A DNA stretch of 64,000 nucleotides from Marinospirillum alkaliphilum DSM 21637. GTDB lineage: Bacteria > Pseudomonadota > Gammaproteobacteria > Pseudomonadales > Halomonadaceae. The notes beneath the pieces are model-generated. The model did not search any database, had not been told where the DNA came from, and saw nothing but the letters and a program-made list of their open reading frames with translations. The stretch lies in contig NZ_FPJW01000006.1 of the NCBI RefSeq assembly GCF_900119735.1, positions 124,001 through 188,000 on the forward strand, given 5' to 3'. This document shows positions 35,817 through 44,883 of this stretch, one piece after another; position 1 is the stretch's first letter; each line of letters starts with the position of its first letter. Made by a program: the position numbers and the translations under genes.

Positions 35817-36446
35817 GTGAAAAGCGATTCTTCCCTTGCTGTCTCTGCATCCTGTCAGGATAAACGACAGCAGATTATCCTGGCTGCCTCGGAAGCCTTT
35901 CTGCAGAAGGGCTACCAGAATTCAAGCATGGAAGCCATTGCCGCCCAGGCCGGTGTAGCCAAACAAACGCTTTATAACCACTTTGGTAACAAGGATGCGT
36001 TGTTTTTTGCGGTGGTGAATCAGATGTGTGCAGTGGAAGATGACCACCTGCGTTCCAATGAAATCACCAGCAAGAATGTTGAGGCCGTTTTGCAGCAGTA
36101 TGCCCGGCGTAAACTGGCGGATCTGACTTCGGCGGAAAACACCGCCATGTTCCGCATGATGGTGTCTGAAGCGATACGTTTTCCCAATCTTGGGCAGTTC
36201 TTTTTTCAAGCCGGGATGGAAAAAGACCGGCAGCTATTGGTTGATTTTCTAACTCGTCAACACGAAGCAGGCAACCTGCAGGTGGATGATCCAGAGCAGG
36301 CTGCCCTTTTCTTTCAAGGGGCACTGAACGCTTATTTCCGCCCCAAATTCATTATGACGGGGGAAGCTCCCAGTGAAGCGGCGATCCAGCAGCACATCGA
36401 CTACTGTATCGCCAAGTTCCTGCAGTTATACCGGCTCACCCCATAG
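35817..36446 (+). CDS. TetR family transcriptional regulator
   Basis: The 209-residue protein has an N-terminal TetR helix-turn-helix ([44 protein letters not shown]) and a C-terminal AefR-like ligand domain ([34 protein letters not shown]). The likely start is the GTG at 35817. The longer frame to 35688 crosses the palindrome and is unlikely to be coding. Its 3' end overlaps the convergent rimO gene by 21 bp. The inducer is unknown. Probable targets are itself and the divergent DUF599 gene. Confidence 0.88.
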   Translation: MKSDSSLAVSASCQDKRQQIILAASEAFLQKGYQNSSMEAIAAQAGVAKQTLYNHFGNKDALFFAVVNQMCAVEDDHLRSNEITSKNVEAVLQQYARRKLADLTSAENTAMFRMMVSEAIRFPNLGQFFFQAGMEKDRQLLVDFLTRQHEAGNLQVDDPEQAALFFQGALNAYFRPKFIMTGEAPSEAAIQQHIDYCIAKFLQLYRLTP

Positions 36447-37778
36447 GTCGTGCTCATCTGCATCGGTAACCCGAACCTGCAAGCGCTGACCCGGTTGCAG
36501 GTGGGTTGCATTGAGCAGGAAGATCTGTCCATCAATCTCGGGAGCATCAGCCATGGTACGCGCTGCTGCACCGTCATCCCCTACCTCATCAACCAGCACT
36601 TCCAGGGTTTTGCCAATTTTCTGCTGCAGCTTACGAGCACTGATTTCAGCCTGTTTTTCCATAAAACGAGCCAGGCGCTCTTCTTTCACTTCTTCCGGCA
36701 CCGCACCGGGCAGGGCATTGGCACTGGCGCCATCTACTGGTGAATAGGTGAAACAGCCAACCCGATCCAGTTGCGCTTCATCCAGGAAGTCCAGCAGGTA
36801 TTCAAACTGAGCTTCAGTTTCACCGGGGAAACCAACAATGAAAGTGGAGCGCAGGGTGATGTCCGGGCAGACATCCCGCCAGCCGCGAATTCGCTCCAGT
36901 GTTTTTTCACTGGCCGCCGGACGCTTCATGGCGCGCAGCACATCCGGGTGAGCATGCTGAAAAGGAATGTCCAGATACGGCAGGATCAGGCCTTCTGCCA
37001 TCAATGGGGTGATGTCATCCACGTGAGGATAGGGATAAACATAATGCAGACGCACCCAGCTACCCATCTGCCCCAACTCCTGGCACAGCTCCTTCATGCG
37101 GGTTTTCACCGGACGCCCCTGCCAGAAACCGGTGCGGTACTTCAGATCCAGTCCGTAAGCACTGGTGTCCTGAGAAACCACCAGCAGCTCCTGCACGCCG
37201 GCATTCACCAGGCGCTCAGCCTCACTCAGCACCTCACCGATGGGACGGGATACCAGGTCACCACGCAGTGATGGAATGATGCAGAAACTGCAGCGATGGT
37301 TGCAGCCTTCGGAAATTTTCAGATACGCGTAATGGCGCGGGGTCAGCTTGATGCCCTGCGGTGGCAGCAGGTCCACAAAGGGATCGTGGTTTTTGGGTGG
37401 CGGCAAATACTGGTGCACCGCACCAACCACCTGCTCATACTGCTGGGGACCAGTTACGGCCAACACCTGCGGATGTAATTCACGGATATGCTGCTCATCC
37501 ACCCCCATACAACCGGTGACAATCACCCGGCCATTTTCATGAATGGCTTCACCGATGGCTTCCAGCGACTCGGCTTTGGCGGCATCAATAAAGCCGCAGG
37601 TATTCACCACCACCAGATCAGCATCTTCATAACTGGGCACCAGCTCGTAACCTTCGCCACGCAACTGGGTTAGAATTCGCTCGGAATCCACCAGTGCTTT
37701 CGGACAGCCAAGGCTGACAAATCCGACGCGAGGTGAAGTGCTGTTGAGAGTGATGGTGTGGCTGGAAGGACTGGGCAT
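36426..37778 (-). CDS. rimO: ribosomal protein S12 methylthiotransferase RimO
   Basis: The 450-residue radical-SAM enzyme methylthiolates the beta-carbon of an aspartate in ribosomal protein S12. It has the UPF0004 domain with three cluster cysteines ([31 protein letters not shown]), the radical-SAM motif CNHRCSFC (in [20 protein letters not shown]), and a C-terminal TRAM domain ending near [41 protein letters not shown] identifies RimO rather than MiaB. It is divergent from the NMT1-type binding protein. Confidence 0.97.
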   Translation of the reverse strand: MPSPSSHTITLNSTSPRVGFVSLGCPKALVDSERILTQLRGEGYELVPSYEDADLVVVNTCGFIDAAKAESLEAIGEAIHENGRVIVTGCMGVDEQHIRELHPQVLAVTGPQQYEQVVGAVHQYLPPPKNHDPFVDLLPPQGIKLTPRHYAYLKISEGCNHRCSFCIIPSLRGDLVSRPIGEVLSEAERLVNAGVQELLVVSQDTSAYGLDLKYRTGFWQGRPVKTRMKELCQELGQMGSWVRLHYVYPYPHVDDITPLMAEGLILPYLDIPFQHAHPDVLRAMKRPAASEKTLERIRGWRDVCPDITLRSTFIVGFPGETEAQFEYLLDFLDEAQLDRVGCFTYSPVDGASANALPGAVPEEVKEERLARFMEKQAEISARKLQQKIGKTLEVLVDEVGDDGAAARTMADAPEIDGQIFLLNATHLQPGQRLQVRVTDADEHDLWGEPV

Positions 37779-37848
37779 GAAAGATTACACTGTGCAGGTT
37801 GATCAAACCCGCTATTTTAGCGCCTGAACTTCGGAGACAACAGGCCGG

Positions 37849-38856
37849 ATGTCCAAAAAAAATCTGCTGATAACCGGTTTTCTGCTTGTTCTGCCAGTAG
37901 CAGCTGCACTGCTGTTCATTCATCAGCAAAATAAACATCACCTTGCAGATAACGCCGCCCAGCCCATTCGCCTGGCATTGGTCTGGGTGGCCAATCCGCA
38001 GTTTGCCGGCTTTTATGCAGCCGATGCGTTAGGGCTCTATCAACGCGAAGGTCTTGATATTGAGTTTTTGCCTTATCACAGTGAACTTTCAGTGGTCGAA
38101 CAACTGGAGGCTGGCCTGGCTGACTTTGGCATCGACTCTCCGGATCAGGTTATTTTAGGTAGTGGCGCAGGATCAGATCTGTTGGCGGTGGCTGCCATTT
38201 ACCGTATCAATCCGCTGGCTTTTGCCAGTCATTCGGCCTTGAATATACGCCACCCCGTTGATTTTGCAGGGCTCAGGATTGGTGTATTACCTGATGGCAC
38301 TCAAACCTTGATGCAGGCCATGCTTGCGCGTCACGGCATCATGCCAAATGCCTATCAGGCATTACCCATGGGGTATGATCTGCAAGGGTTTATCCAGGGT
38401 GATCTGGATGTTATTCCAGTTTATGTTCAAGATGAACCATTTAAGCTGCAGCGTCTGGATATACCATTTAACCTGTTGCGCCCACAGGATTTTGGCATCG
38501 ATAGTTATGGTGACACACTCATCACCACTCGCCGCTTTGCTGAACAGCACCCGGAAGTGACCCGGCGCTTTATTCGAGCCAGTTTGCAGGGTTGGCGTTA
38601 TGTGCTGAAGCATCCGGAAAAGGCAAGGCAACTGATTGAAGCCAGAATGCATGAAATTTATGTCGATGCCGACTATCAGCAACATTTGCTGGCCCACTCG
38701 GCACCCTTGATCAATACCGGGCTGGGGCCACTGGGCTGGATGGAAACTGGTCATTGGCAAGCGCTGCACGAACTCTTGTTACGCCATCAACTGATTCAGC
38801 AGGCAGTGGATGTTCGACAGCTGTTTACCAACAGTTTTCTGGATCTCGACAATTGA
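37849..38856 (+). CDS. NMT1/THI5-type periplasmic substrate-binding protein (sensor-associated)
   Basis: The 335-residue protein has an N-terminal membrane segment (about 5-24) and an NMT1/THI5-like type II periplasmic binding fold. The opening LALVWVANPQFAGFYAADALGLYQREGLDIEFLPY is characteristic. No ABC permease or ATPase gene follows. Instead the stop codon overlaps a TTG start for a histidine kinase (TTGA), so the binding protein probably feeds ligand information to the kinase rather than to a transporter. The ligand is unknown. No thiamine riboswitch is visible in the 70-bp upstream gap. Confidence 0.88.
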   Translation: MSKKNLLITGFLLVLPVAAALLFIHQQNKHHLADNAAQPIRLALVWVANPQFAGFYAADALGLYQREGLDIEFLPYHSELSVVEQLEAGLADFGIDSPDQVILGSGAGSDLLAVAAIYRINPLAFASHSALNIRHPVDFAGLRIGVLPDGTQTLMQAMLARHGIMPNAYQALPMGYDLQGFIQGDLDVIPVYVQDEPFKLQRLDIPFNLLRPQDFGIDSYGDTLITTRRFAEQHPEVTRRFIRASLQGWRYVLKHPEKARQLIEARMHEIYVDADYQQHLLAHSAPLINTGLGPLGWMETGHWQALHELLLRHQLIQQAVDVRQLFTNSFLDLDN

Positions 38857-40541
38857 ATCGTTATTACCACCTACCACCCAGTGTCAAACACCTGCTGATT
38901 GCAGCCTGGTTGACGGGTTTGTTAGCCATGCTGCTGCATCCGTTGCTGACGAGCCGTCAACAGCAGGCTGAATTACTGGACGAACTGACACGTCTGGCGG
39001 AACAAAAGGAAATCCTGCTGGACCAGTGGATCACCGCCATGGAAGTTGATCTGCTGCGACTGTCACGCTTTCCTATCCCTGGCCCCAGGTTGCAGGAAGG
39101 TTCCAGTTGGTTAAGACTTCACTTTGATGAGTTGACCGAAAGTTATCTGGCCCCCTTTGGTCACTTCCTGGAAGTGTTTGTTATGGATGAGCGCGGCCAG
39201 GTCATCCTTTCCACTGATCCTGATGCTCAGGGGCGTTACAAACACAGTCGACGTTATTTTTTACAAGGCAGGCACACTGCTTATATACAACCGGCACACC
39301 ACTCCATCAGCCTTGGCACGGTTGCCATTACCCTGGCTCGGCCACTGACACTCATTGAGGTTCCTGGTCATCAAACCTACTGGGCCGGCGTATTGGCGGC
39401 ACGTGCCGACTTAACACATCTGCAACAGTTGATGCAGACTGCAAATCAACCTGCATCACAACTGCCTCGTACTTATTTAGTCAATCGTTACGGCTTTTTC
39501 ATCACGCCACCAGAATCCTTTTCCGGCTCACTAGCCCCCTACCCTCGAACCGCTGTATCTGAAGGCATTGAAGCCTGCCTTAAAGGGCAGCCGTTACAAG
39601 GCCGGTATTTGAATCATGATCAACAAGCGGTTATAGGCACAGGGCTCTGGCTGCCGCGCCATCAGCTTTGTTTAATGGCCGAGCAACCTGCTGCCGGGCT
39701 AGAATTCAGATCCCCCTTTTTATTGTGGCTGTTTGTATCGCTACTGGCTGCAACACTGCTGGTGCTGGCGGTCGGATGGTTATATCGCCCGGTCAGTAAT
39801 GACACCGCTCATCATGAACCTGACTGCAGGCCAGCCGAACCTGATCGAAATTTCTTGCGTCTTCTTGGACATGAAATACGCACCCCGTTGAATGGCATCA
39901 TTGGCATGCTCTCCTTGTTGCAGGAAGGCCGCTTAACCGAAGAGCAGCGCCACCAGATACGTGTTGCAGATACCTCAGCGCAACAGCTGTATAACCTGAT
40001 GACACAGATGATGGTAATGACCCAGGATGAAAAAGAAGATCATCAGTCGGTTGAAAAACACTGGATCAACCTGCAAGAGCGCCTGTCACTGCTCACTGAA
40101 AGTTATCATTGGAAAGCCCGCCAGAAAGGACTGTTTCTGCGTTTCCAGGCGGATGAAGCCAGTGATCAGCTGGTTTATCTGGCCGATACCCTGTTAATTC
40201 AACTGCTGGGGAATTTGCTTGAAAATGCATTCAAGTTCACCGAAAAAGGTGGTGTAACCCTGGAACTGCAGATCAGACAAGGGCAAGATCAACAACAGGA
40301 CATCATCATTCGTGTCCGTGATACCGGGCAAGGTATTCCTCTACAGGAACAACAGCGGATTTTCCAACCCTTCCATAAAATCATCTACCCCGGCCGCAAA
40401 CCGGATGACAGTCTGGGTCTGGGGTTGGCGATCTGCCAGCGCCTGGCACGCCAACTGAAAGCAGCACTGGAACTGGAATCCAGCCCTGGCAAAGGCAGCT
40501 GTTTTACCATCCTGCTGAGCTGTCCTGGTCGAAAAGCCTGA
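38853..40541 (+). CDS. sensor histidine kinase coupled to the NMT1-type binding protein
   Basis: The 562-residue protein has two membrane helices (about 12-30 and 290-310) flanking a roughly 260-residue periplasmic Cache-like domain (FLEVFVMDERGQVILSTDPDAQGRYKHSRRYFLQG). A HisKA domain (LGHEIRTPLNGIIGML) and a complete HATPase (N-box LLENAFKFTEKG, VRDTGQGIP, LGLGLAICQRLA) follow. It has no receiver or HPt domain. The probable start is TTG 38853, overlapping the upstream stop. It is followed after 114 bp by a gacA-type regulator gene, its nearest possible partner. Confidence 0.86.
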   Translation: MNRYYHLPPSVKHLLIAAWLTGLLAMLLHPLLTSRQQQAELLDELTRLAEQKEILLDQWITAMEVDLLRLSRFPIPGPRLQEGSSWLRLHFDELTESYLAPFGHFLEVFVMDERGQVILSTDPDAQGRYKHSRRYFLQGRHTAYIQPAHHSISLGTVAITLARPLTLIEVPGHQTYWAGVLAARADLTHLQQLMQTANQPASQLPRTYLVNRYGFFITPPESFSGSLAPYPRTAVSEGIEACLKGQPLQGRYLNHDQQAVIGTGLWLPRHQLCLMAEQPAAGLEFRSPFLLWLFVSLLAATLLVLAVGWLYRPVSNDTAHHEPDCRPAEPDRNFLRLLGHEIRTPLNGIIGMLSLLQEGRLTEEQRHQIRVADTSAQQLYNLMTQMMVMTQDEKEDHQSVEKHWINLQERLSLLTESYHWKARQKGLFLRFQADEASDQLVYLADTLLIQLLGNLLENAFKFTEKGGVTLELQIRQGQDQQQDIIIRVRDTGQGIPLQEQQRIFQPFHKIIYPGRKPDDSLGLGLAICQRLARQLKAALELESSPGKGSCFTILLSCPGRKA

Positions 40542-40655
40542 TAAATGCCTGATAAGTCCCCTCCCCGCGCCCAAGGCATTTCTGTTATTCTGCTGCTTTA
40601 AGAACCATCGCTAGAGTAGAGGCCAGCTTCAGAAGCAGGTCGGAGGGTGAAGCAG

Positions 40656-41294
40656 GTGATACGGGTATTGATCGTTGATGACCACGACCTTGTCAGAACA
40701 GGCATTGTGCGAGTGCTGGCAGATACCGATGGCATTGAAGTGGTTGGCGAGGCTTGTGATGGCGAAGGCGCAGTCAACAAGGTTCGTGAAGCCAGTCCTG
40801 ATGTGGTGCTGATGGACGTCAAAATGCCTGGCATCGGTGGTGTGGAAGCAACCCGTAAAATCACCCGCAGCCACCCGGATACACACGTCATAGGACTCAC
40901 TGCCAGTGGTGATGAAACCTTTTTGCAGCGCCTGTTGCAGGCTGGTGCCAAGGGTTATCTGACCAAGGGCTGCAGTTTTGATGAGGTAATCCGTGCCATT
41001 CGCATTGTTGCATCAGGACAGCATTACATCGATCCCACCCTTGCCAGCGGATTGCTGAGCAGAGGCCAGAAGAGCAGCGCCAACCCTTTTGATCAGCTCT
41101 CTGAAAGGGAAATGCAAGTCACGTTGATGATCGTTAACTGTCAGAAAGTACAGGAAATTGCAGACAGCCTGTTTGTCAGCCCACGCACGGTAAACACCTA
41201 CCGCTACCGCATTTTTGAAAAACTGGCTGTTCGCAATGATGTTGAACTGACCCATCTGGCCATGCGCCATAAACTGGTTGATGTGACCGACTGA
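40656..41294 (+). CDS. gacA: GacA/UvrY-type response regulator
   Basis: The 212-residue NarL/FixJ regulator has a receiver domain (RVLIVDDHDLVRTGIVRVL, phospho-acceptor Asp in VVLMDVKMPG, Lys in GYLTKGC) and a LuxR-type helix-turn-helix (LSEREMQVTLMIVNCQKVQEIADSLFVSPRTVNTYRYRIFEKL). GacA activates small RNAs that titrate CsrA/RsmA. Starting at the second GTG (40656) gives the standard N-terminus VIRVLIVDDHD with GGAGG 9 bases upstream. The first GTG at 40647 directly abuts GGAGG and is less likely. Linkage to uvrC is the classical arrangement. Confidence 0.95.
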   Translation: MIRVLIVDDHDLVRTGIVRVLADTDGIEVVGEACDGEGAVNKVREASPDVVLMDVKMPGIGGVEATRKITRSHPDTHVIGLTASGDETFLQRLLQAGAKGYLTKGCSFDEVIRAIRIVASGQHYIDPTLASGLLSRGQKSSANPFDQLSEREMQVTLMIVNCQKVQEIADSLFVSPRTVNTYRYRIFEKLAVRNDVELTHLAMRHKLVDVTD

Positions 41295-41308
41295 GCACCG
41301 AGGCAGCT

Positions 41309-43141
41309 GTGTCTGACATCGAAGGTTTTGATCACCGTAGCTTCCTGAAACAGGCCCCTCAGGACCCTGGCATTTATCAGATGTTTGCCGAAGATGGCAA
41401 AATTCTTTATGTCGGTAAAGCCCGCAACCTGCGTAACCGCCTGGCCAGTTATTTTCGCAGCAACAATCAGCCGCCGAAAACCCGCGCACTGGTCAGCCGT
41501 ATTGCCAGCATTGAAGTCACCATCACCCGTACCGAAACCGAAGCCCTGCTGCTGGAGCAGAATCTGATCAAGGCGCTGAAACCGCCTTTTAACATTCTGC
41601 TGCGTGACGACAAGTCTTATCCTTTTCTGCACTTTTCCGATCATGCCTGGCCCGCACTGGGTGTACGCCGCACGCGGCATCAGCGTGGCCCCGGTCAGTG
41701 GTTTGGTCCCTACCCCAGTGCCAGCATGGTCAGGGAAACCCTGCAGTTGCTTTATCGGGTGTTCCAGATTCGTCAGTGTGATGACACCACCTTCAGCAAT
41801 CGCAGTCGTCCCTGTCTGCAGTATCAAATCAAACGCTGCTCAGCACCTTGTACCGGTGAAATCACCGCCGAAGCCTATGCCGAAGACCTGCACCACGCCC
41901 GATTGCTGCTGGAAGGCAAAAGTCAGCAGGTCACCCAGCAGCTTGCTGAGCGCATGGATGCCGCAGCGGCAGCCCTGGATTTTGAACAGGCAGCCCATTA
42001 CCGGGACCAGATTCAGCAGTTGCGCCAACTGCAAGTGCAACAGGATGTCGACACCGGCATTGGTGATGCCGATGTTTTTGCCCTGGTGTCCTCCGAAGGA
42101 CAGAGCAGCATCAGTCTGCTTCAGATTCGTCAGGGCCGCCTGATTGCCACCCGGCATTTTAACTTCACCAACCCGCTGGATGCTGATGACAGCAATACCC
42201 TGACGGCTTTTGTGGCCCAGTTTTACCTGACTCGCACTGCATTGCCCCCGGCACCGGAAATCCTGCTCAGCCATGAACTTGAGGATCAGGACACCCTGCA
42301 GCAGGCACTGGCTGAACGCTTTGGCATCAAGTCACGCCTGGCTCATCGTGTCAGAAGCCAACGTGCGCGCTGGCTGGAACTGGCTCTGACCAATGCCGGC
42401 CAGCAACTGACCGGCAGCCGCGACAAACAAAACCAGCAGCAGCAACGCATGCAGGCATTACAGCAGGCACTTGAGCTGGAGCAACCCATCCAACGCATGG
42501 AGTGCTTTGATATCAGCCACAGCCAGGGGGAAGCCACAGTCGCCTCTTGTGTGGTGTTTGATGCGGATGGTCCGCGTAAACAGGACTATCGCCGTTTTAA
42601 CATTGAAGGCATCACCGGTGGTGATGATTACGCTGCCATGGCTCAGGCACTGGAACGGCGTTATCGGCGGGTTAAAGCCGGAGAAGTTCAGACACCGGAT
42701 CTGTTGCTGGTGGATGGCGGCAAGGGTCAGCTCAATGCAGCCCGAGAAATCCTCGAAAATCTGGGGTTAAACACCATCCGGTTGCTGGGTGTTGCCAAAG
42801 GCACTACCCGCAAACCCGGGCTGGAAACCCTGTTCATCGAAACCGTGGATCAGCAGTTAAGTCTGCCGGGCCACTCCCCGGCACTGCATCTGATTCAGCA
42901 AATCCGTGACGAAGCCCATCGCTTTGCCATCACCGGGCACCGCCAGAGGCGTGACAAAGCACGGCAAACCTCTTTTCTCGAAGGCATTGCCGGTGTGGGC
43001 CCCAAACGGCGTCAAGCCTTGTTGCGTCATTTTGGTGGCCGTGCCGCTGTTGCAGAGGCCAGTATTGAAGCACTATGCCAGGTTGAAGGCATTAATCGTG
43101 CGCTGGCAGAAGAAATTCATGCTACTCTTCACAACCGTTAA
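41309..43141 (+). CDS. uvrC: excinuclease ABC subunit C (UvrC)
   Basis: The 610-residue nuclease cuts DNA on both sides of a lesion in nucleotide excision repair. It has the N-terminal GIY-YIG domain (DPGIYQMFAEDGKILYVGKARNLRNRLASYF), a UVR motif (ALDFEQAAHYRDQIQQLRQLQ), the RNase H-like endonuclease domain (RMECFDISHSQGEATVASCVVF; LLVDGGKGQL) and C-terminal helix-hairpin-helix motifs (GIAGVGPKRRQALLRHFGG). The start is GTG, 14 bp after gacA, so the two are probably cotranscribed. Confidence 0.97.
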   Translation: MSDIEGFDHRSFLKQAPQDPGIYQMFAEDGKILYVGKARNLRNRLASYFRSNNQPPKTRALVSRIASIEVTITRTETEALLLEQNLIKALKPPFNILLRDDKSYPFLHFSDHAWPALGVRRTRHQRGPGQWFGPYPSASMVRETLQLLYRVFQIRQCDDTTFSNRSRPCLQYQIKRCSAPCTGEITAEAYAEDLHHARLLLEGKSQQVTQQLAERMDAAAAALDFEQAAHYRDQIQQLRQLQVQQDVDTGIGDADVFALVSSEGQSSISLLQIRQGRLIATRHFNFTNPLDADDSNTLTAFVAQFYLTRTALPPAPEILLSHELEDQDTLQQALAERFGIKSRLAHRVRSQRARWLELALTNAGQQLTGSRDKQNQQQQRMQALQQALELEQPIQRMECFDISHSQGEATVASCVVFDADGPRKQDYRRFNIEGITGGDDYAAMAQALERRYRRVKAGEVQTPDLLLVDGGKGQLNAAREILENLGLNTIRLLGVAKGTTRKPGLETLFIETVDQQLSLPGHSPALHLIQQIRDEAHRFAITGHRQRRDKARQTSFLEGIAGVGPKRRQALLRHFGGRAAVAEASIEALCQVEGINRALAEEIHATLHNR

Positions 43142-43168
43142 AACATGTATCCCTGATCTGGCTGAACC

Positions 43169-43729
43169 ATGAACTTTCCGACCTTTCTGACACTGCTGCG
43201 CATCCTGGTCATTCCACTGCTGGTTGTCATCTACTACCTGCCAATACCCAATAAATACCTGATCTGTGCGCTGCTGTTTGGTGCCGCAGCGCTAACGGAT
43301 TGGCTGGATGGTTATCTGGCCCGTCGCTGGGACCAGATGACACCCTTTGGCGCCTTTTTGGACCCCGTTGCAGACAAACTAATGGTTGCGGTGGCCCTGG
43401 GTGTATTGATCGAAGCTCATGCCAGCTGGATCATGACCTTTCCGGCACTGGTCATTATCGGCCGGGAAATTGTGATTTCAGCCTTGCGTGAATGGATGGC
43501 AGAAATTGGTGAACGAGGCAGTGTTGCTGTGAGCTGGATTGGCAAGATCAAGACCACCTTCCAGATGCTGGCCATTTTCCTGTTGCTGTTAACTCCACCG
43601 GGCACCCTGCTGGCCTGGGGTGGTCTGGCACTGCTTTACCTGGCTGCACTGTTAACACTCTGGTCGATGATCAGCTACCTGCGGGCTGCCTTGCCGCACT
43701 TGCTGCCAAATCCGGCAAAAAACCCATAG
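43169..43729 (+). CDS. pgsA: CDP-diacylglycerol--glycerol-3-phosphate 3-phosphatidyltransferase PgsA
   Basis: The 186-residue integral membrane enzyme makes phosphatidylglycerol phosphate. It begins MNFPTFLTLLRILVIPLLV and carries the CDP-alcohol phosphotransferase motif D-x2-D-G-x2-A-R-x8-G-x3-D-x3-D within DWLDGYLARRW and FGAFLDPVADK. About five helices are present. It follows uvrC by 27 bp, and the gacA-uvrC-pgsA-tRNA order is conserved in pseudomonads and relatives. Confidence 0.97.
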   Translation: MNFPTFLTLLRILVIPLLVVIYYLPIPNKYLICALLFGAAALTDWLDGYLARRWDQMTPFGAFLDPVADKLMVAVALGVLIEAHASWIMTFPALVIIGREIVISALREWMAEIGERGSVAVSWIGKIKTTFQMLAIFLLLLTPPGTLLAWGGLALLYLAALLTLWSMISYLRAALPHLLPNPAKNP

Positions 43730-43787
43730 CAGTCTCTAAGTCTTTGGCTGATCAGGAAAAAATCTTTAGCTGAGGCAATAAAAAACA

Positions 43788-43815
43788 TTGACAGGTAAAT
43801 TTATCCCCCTATAAT
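43788..43815 (+). promoter_or_regulatory. strong sigma-70 promoter of the tRNA cluster
   Basis: TTGACA (43788-43793) and TATAAT (43810-43815) are both perfect consensus, 16 bases apart. A G/C-rich discriminator typical of stringently controlled stable-RNA promoters follows. The first tRNA begins 15 bases after the -10 box. Confidence 0.88.
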
Positions 43816-43829
43816 GTGCCCCCAGTTGC

Positions 43830-43904
43830 GCGGGAATAGCTCAGTGGTAGAGCACAACCTTGCCAAGGTTGGGGTCGCGAGTTCGAATCTCGTTTCCCGC
43901 TCCA
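43830..43904 (+). tRNA. tRNA-Gly(GCC)
   Basis: The acceptor stem GCGGGAA pairs with TTCCCGC. The anticodon loop TTGCCAA gives GCC. TTCGAAT is in the T-loop and CCA is encoded. First of a three-gene tRNA cluster. Confidence 0.97.
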
Positions 43905-43924
43905 GCAACTGGAATATCTGAAAT

Positions 43925-43998
43925 GGCTGGGTGGCAGAGTGGTTATGCAGCGGATTGCAAATCCGTGGACGCCGGTTCGATTCCGACCCCAGCCTCCA
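43925..43998 (+). tRNA. tRNA-Cys(GCA)
   Basis: The acceptor stem GGCTGGG pairs with CCCAGCC. The anticodon loop ATTGCAAAT gives GCA. CCA is encoded. It lies 20 bp after tRNA-Gly. Confidence 0.97.
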
Positions 43999-44039
43999 TT
44001 TCCTGATTTATCAGATACATCCCTCAAAGACCCGATCCA

Positions 44040-44126
44040 GCCCGGATGGTGAAATTGGTAGACACAAGGGATTTAAAATCCCTCGGCCTTTTGGCTGTGC
44101 GGGTTCGAGTCCCGCTCCGGGCACCA
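44040..44126 (+). tRNA. tRNA-Leu(TAA)
   Basis: The acceptor stem GCCCGGA pairs with TCCGGGC. The anticodon TAA lies in ATTTAAAAT, with a long class II variable arm and an encoded CCA. It is the last tRNA of the cluster. A toxin-antitoxin pair follows on the opposite strand. Confidence 0.97.
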
Positions 44127-44233
44127 GTAAAGTCAAAAAAATCAAAGCGTTGAAAAGCTCACCATTGCTGTTATCCCCTCTTCTTTTCTCCTGTGTCAAT
44201 AAAGCGTCAACGTCATTTAAAAATAATTGGTGA

Positions 44234-44539
44234 TCAGCGTTGCTGCAAACTATAGCCTGCCTGCCTCTGGTGGCGTATGGAAAGCAGCAAGACAGTCTCT
44301 TGATGCAAACGATAGAGCACGACATAACCAGATGAACCAAAGGGCACAACGTACTCCCTGAAATCTCCTGCAAGCTCTGTGACAGGCCGACCAACTTTCG
44401 GGTGGCTTTCCAGAGTTTTAATATGACTCCGAATTGTGCGAATCACCATGATGGCTACTTCGGGGCTTTTTTGATGCATGAAGTCTCGAGCTTCCTTCAA
44501 TGTCTTTAAAGCCGTTGGTGTCCAGATCAGACGTGGCAT
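44234..44539 (-). CDS. RelE/ParE-family toxin
   Basis: The 101-residue protein has the RelE/ParE fold: LIWTPTALKTLKEARDFMHQKSPEVA at the start, HPKVGRPVTELAGDFREYVV in the centre and GYVVLYRLHQETVLLLSIRHQRQAGY at the end. The last segment resembles ParE/RelE C-termini. ParE-type members poison gyrase and RelE-type members cleave mRNA. The subtype cannot be decided here. Its start overlaps the antitoxin gene by 13 bp. It lies 107 bp from tRNA-Leu, on the opposite strand. Confidence 0.9.
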   Translation of the reverse strand: MPRLIWTPTALKTLKEARDFMHQKSPEVAIMVIRTIRSHIKTLESHPKVGRPVTELAGDFREYVVPFGSSGYVVLYRLHQETVLLLSIRHQRQAGYSLQQR

Positions 44540-44817
44540 GCAGGTGGCTCCACATCCCTGCCTTGTTCCAGCTGCTCCAGCCAGTCATCTGCTTCTTCAG
44601 AAGTAAGGTGGATACCCGTTAGTTCATAGTCCTCCCAGGCTGCAACAGCTTCAGCAAGAAATGCCTGGCGCTGCTCTTCACGCTCAACAAACTCGGTAAC
44701 AGCCTGAATAATCAATTTGTGCGCAGAGCGATCTTTGACGCTGGAGAGACGACTGAGGCGCTCTTTAAGCTCAGTATCAAGCTTGATTGTGGTCGGTTTC
44801 AGTGCCTGGACGCCCAT
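44527..44817 (-). CDS. ribbon-helix-helix antitoxin (CopG/ParD-like)
   Basis: The 96-residue protein has an N-terminal ribbon-helix-helix (LKPTTIKLDTELKERLSRLSSVKDRSAHKLIIQAVTEFVEREEQR) and an acidic C-terminal tail suited to binding and neutralising the toxin. I chose the ATG at 44817 because GAGG lies 8 bases upstream and the RHH strand follows at once. The frame is open to 44916 without similarity. It normally autorepresses its operon with the toxin. Dense palindromes lie 70-140 bp upstream. Confidence 0.9.
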   Translation of the reverse strand: MGVQALKPTTIKLDTELKERLSRLSSVKDRSAHKLIIQAVTEFVEREEQRQAFLAEAVAAWEDYELTGIHLTSEEADDWLEQLEQGRDVEPPACHV

Positions 44818-44883
44818 CGTTGACCTCACGAGTAAATGAAAGGTAGTGAAAAGTAGTATAGCAACAAGCTGCCGTGCAGAAAA

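Noticed and set aside
44127-44233. phage-type attachment site at tRNA-Leu
   Set aside because: No repeat of the tRNA 3' end was found downstream, and no integrase lies nearby.
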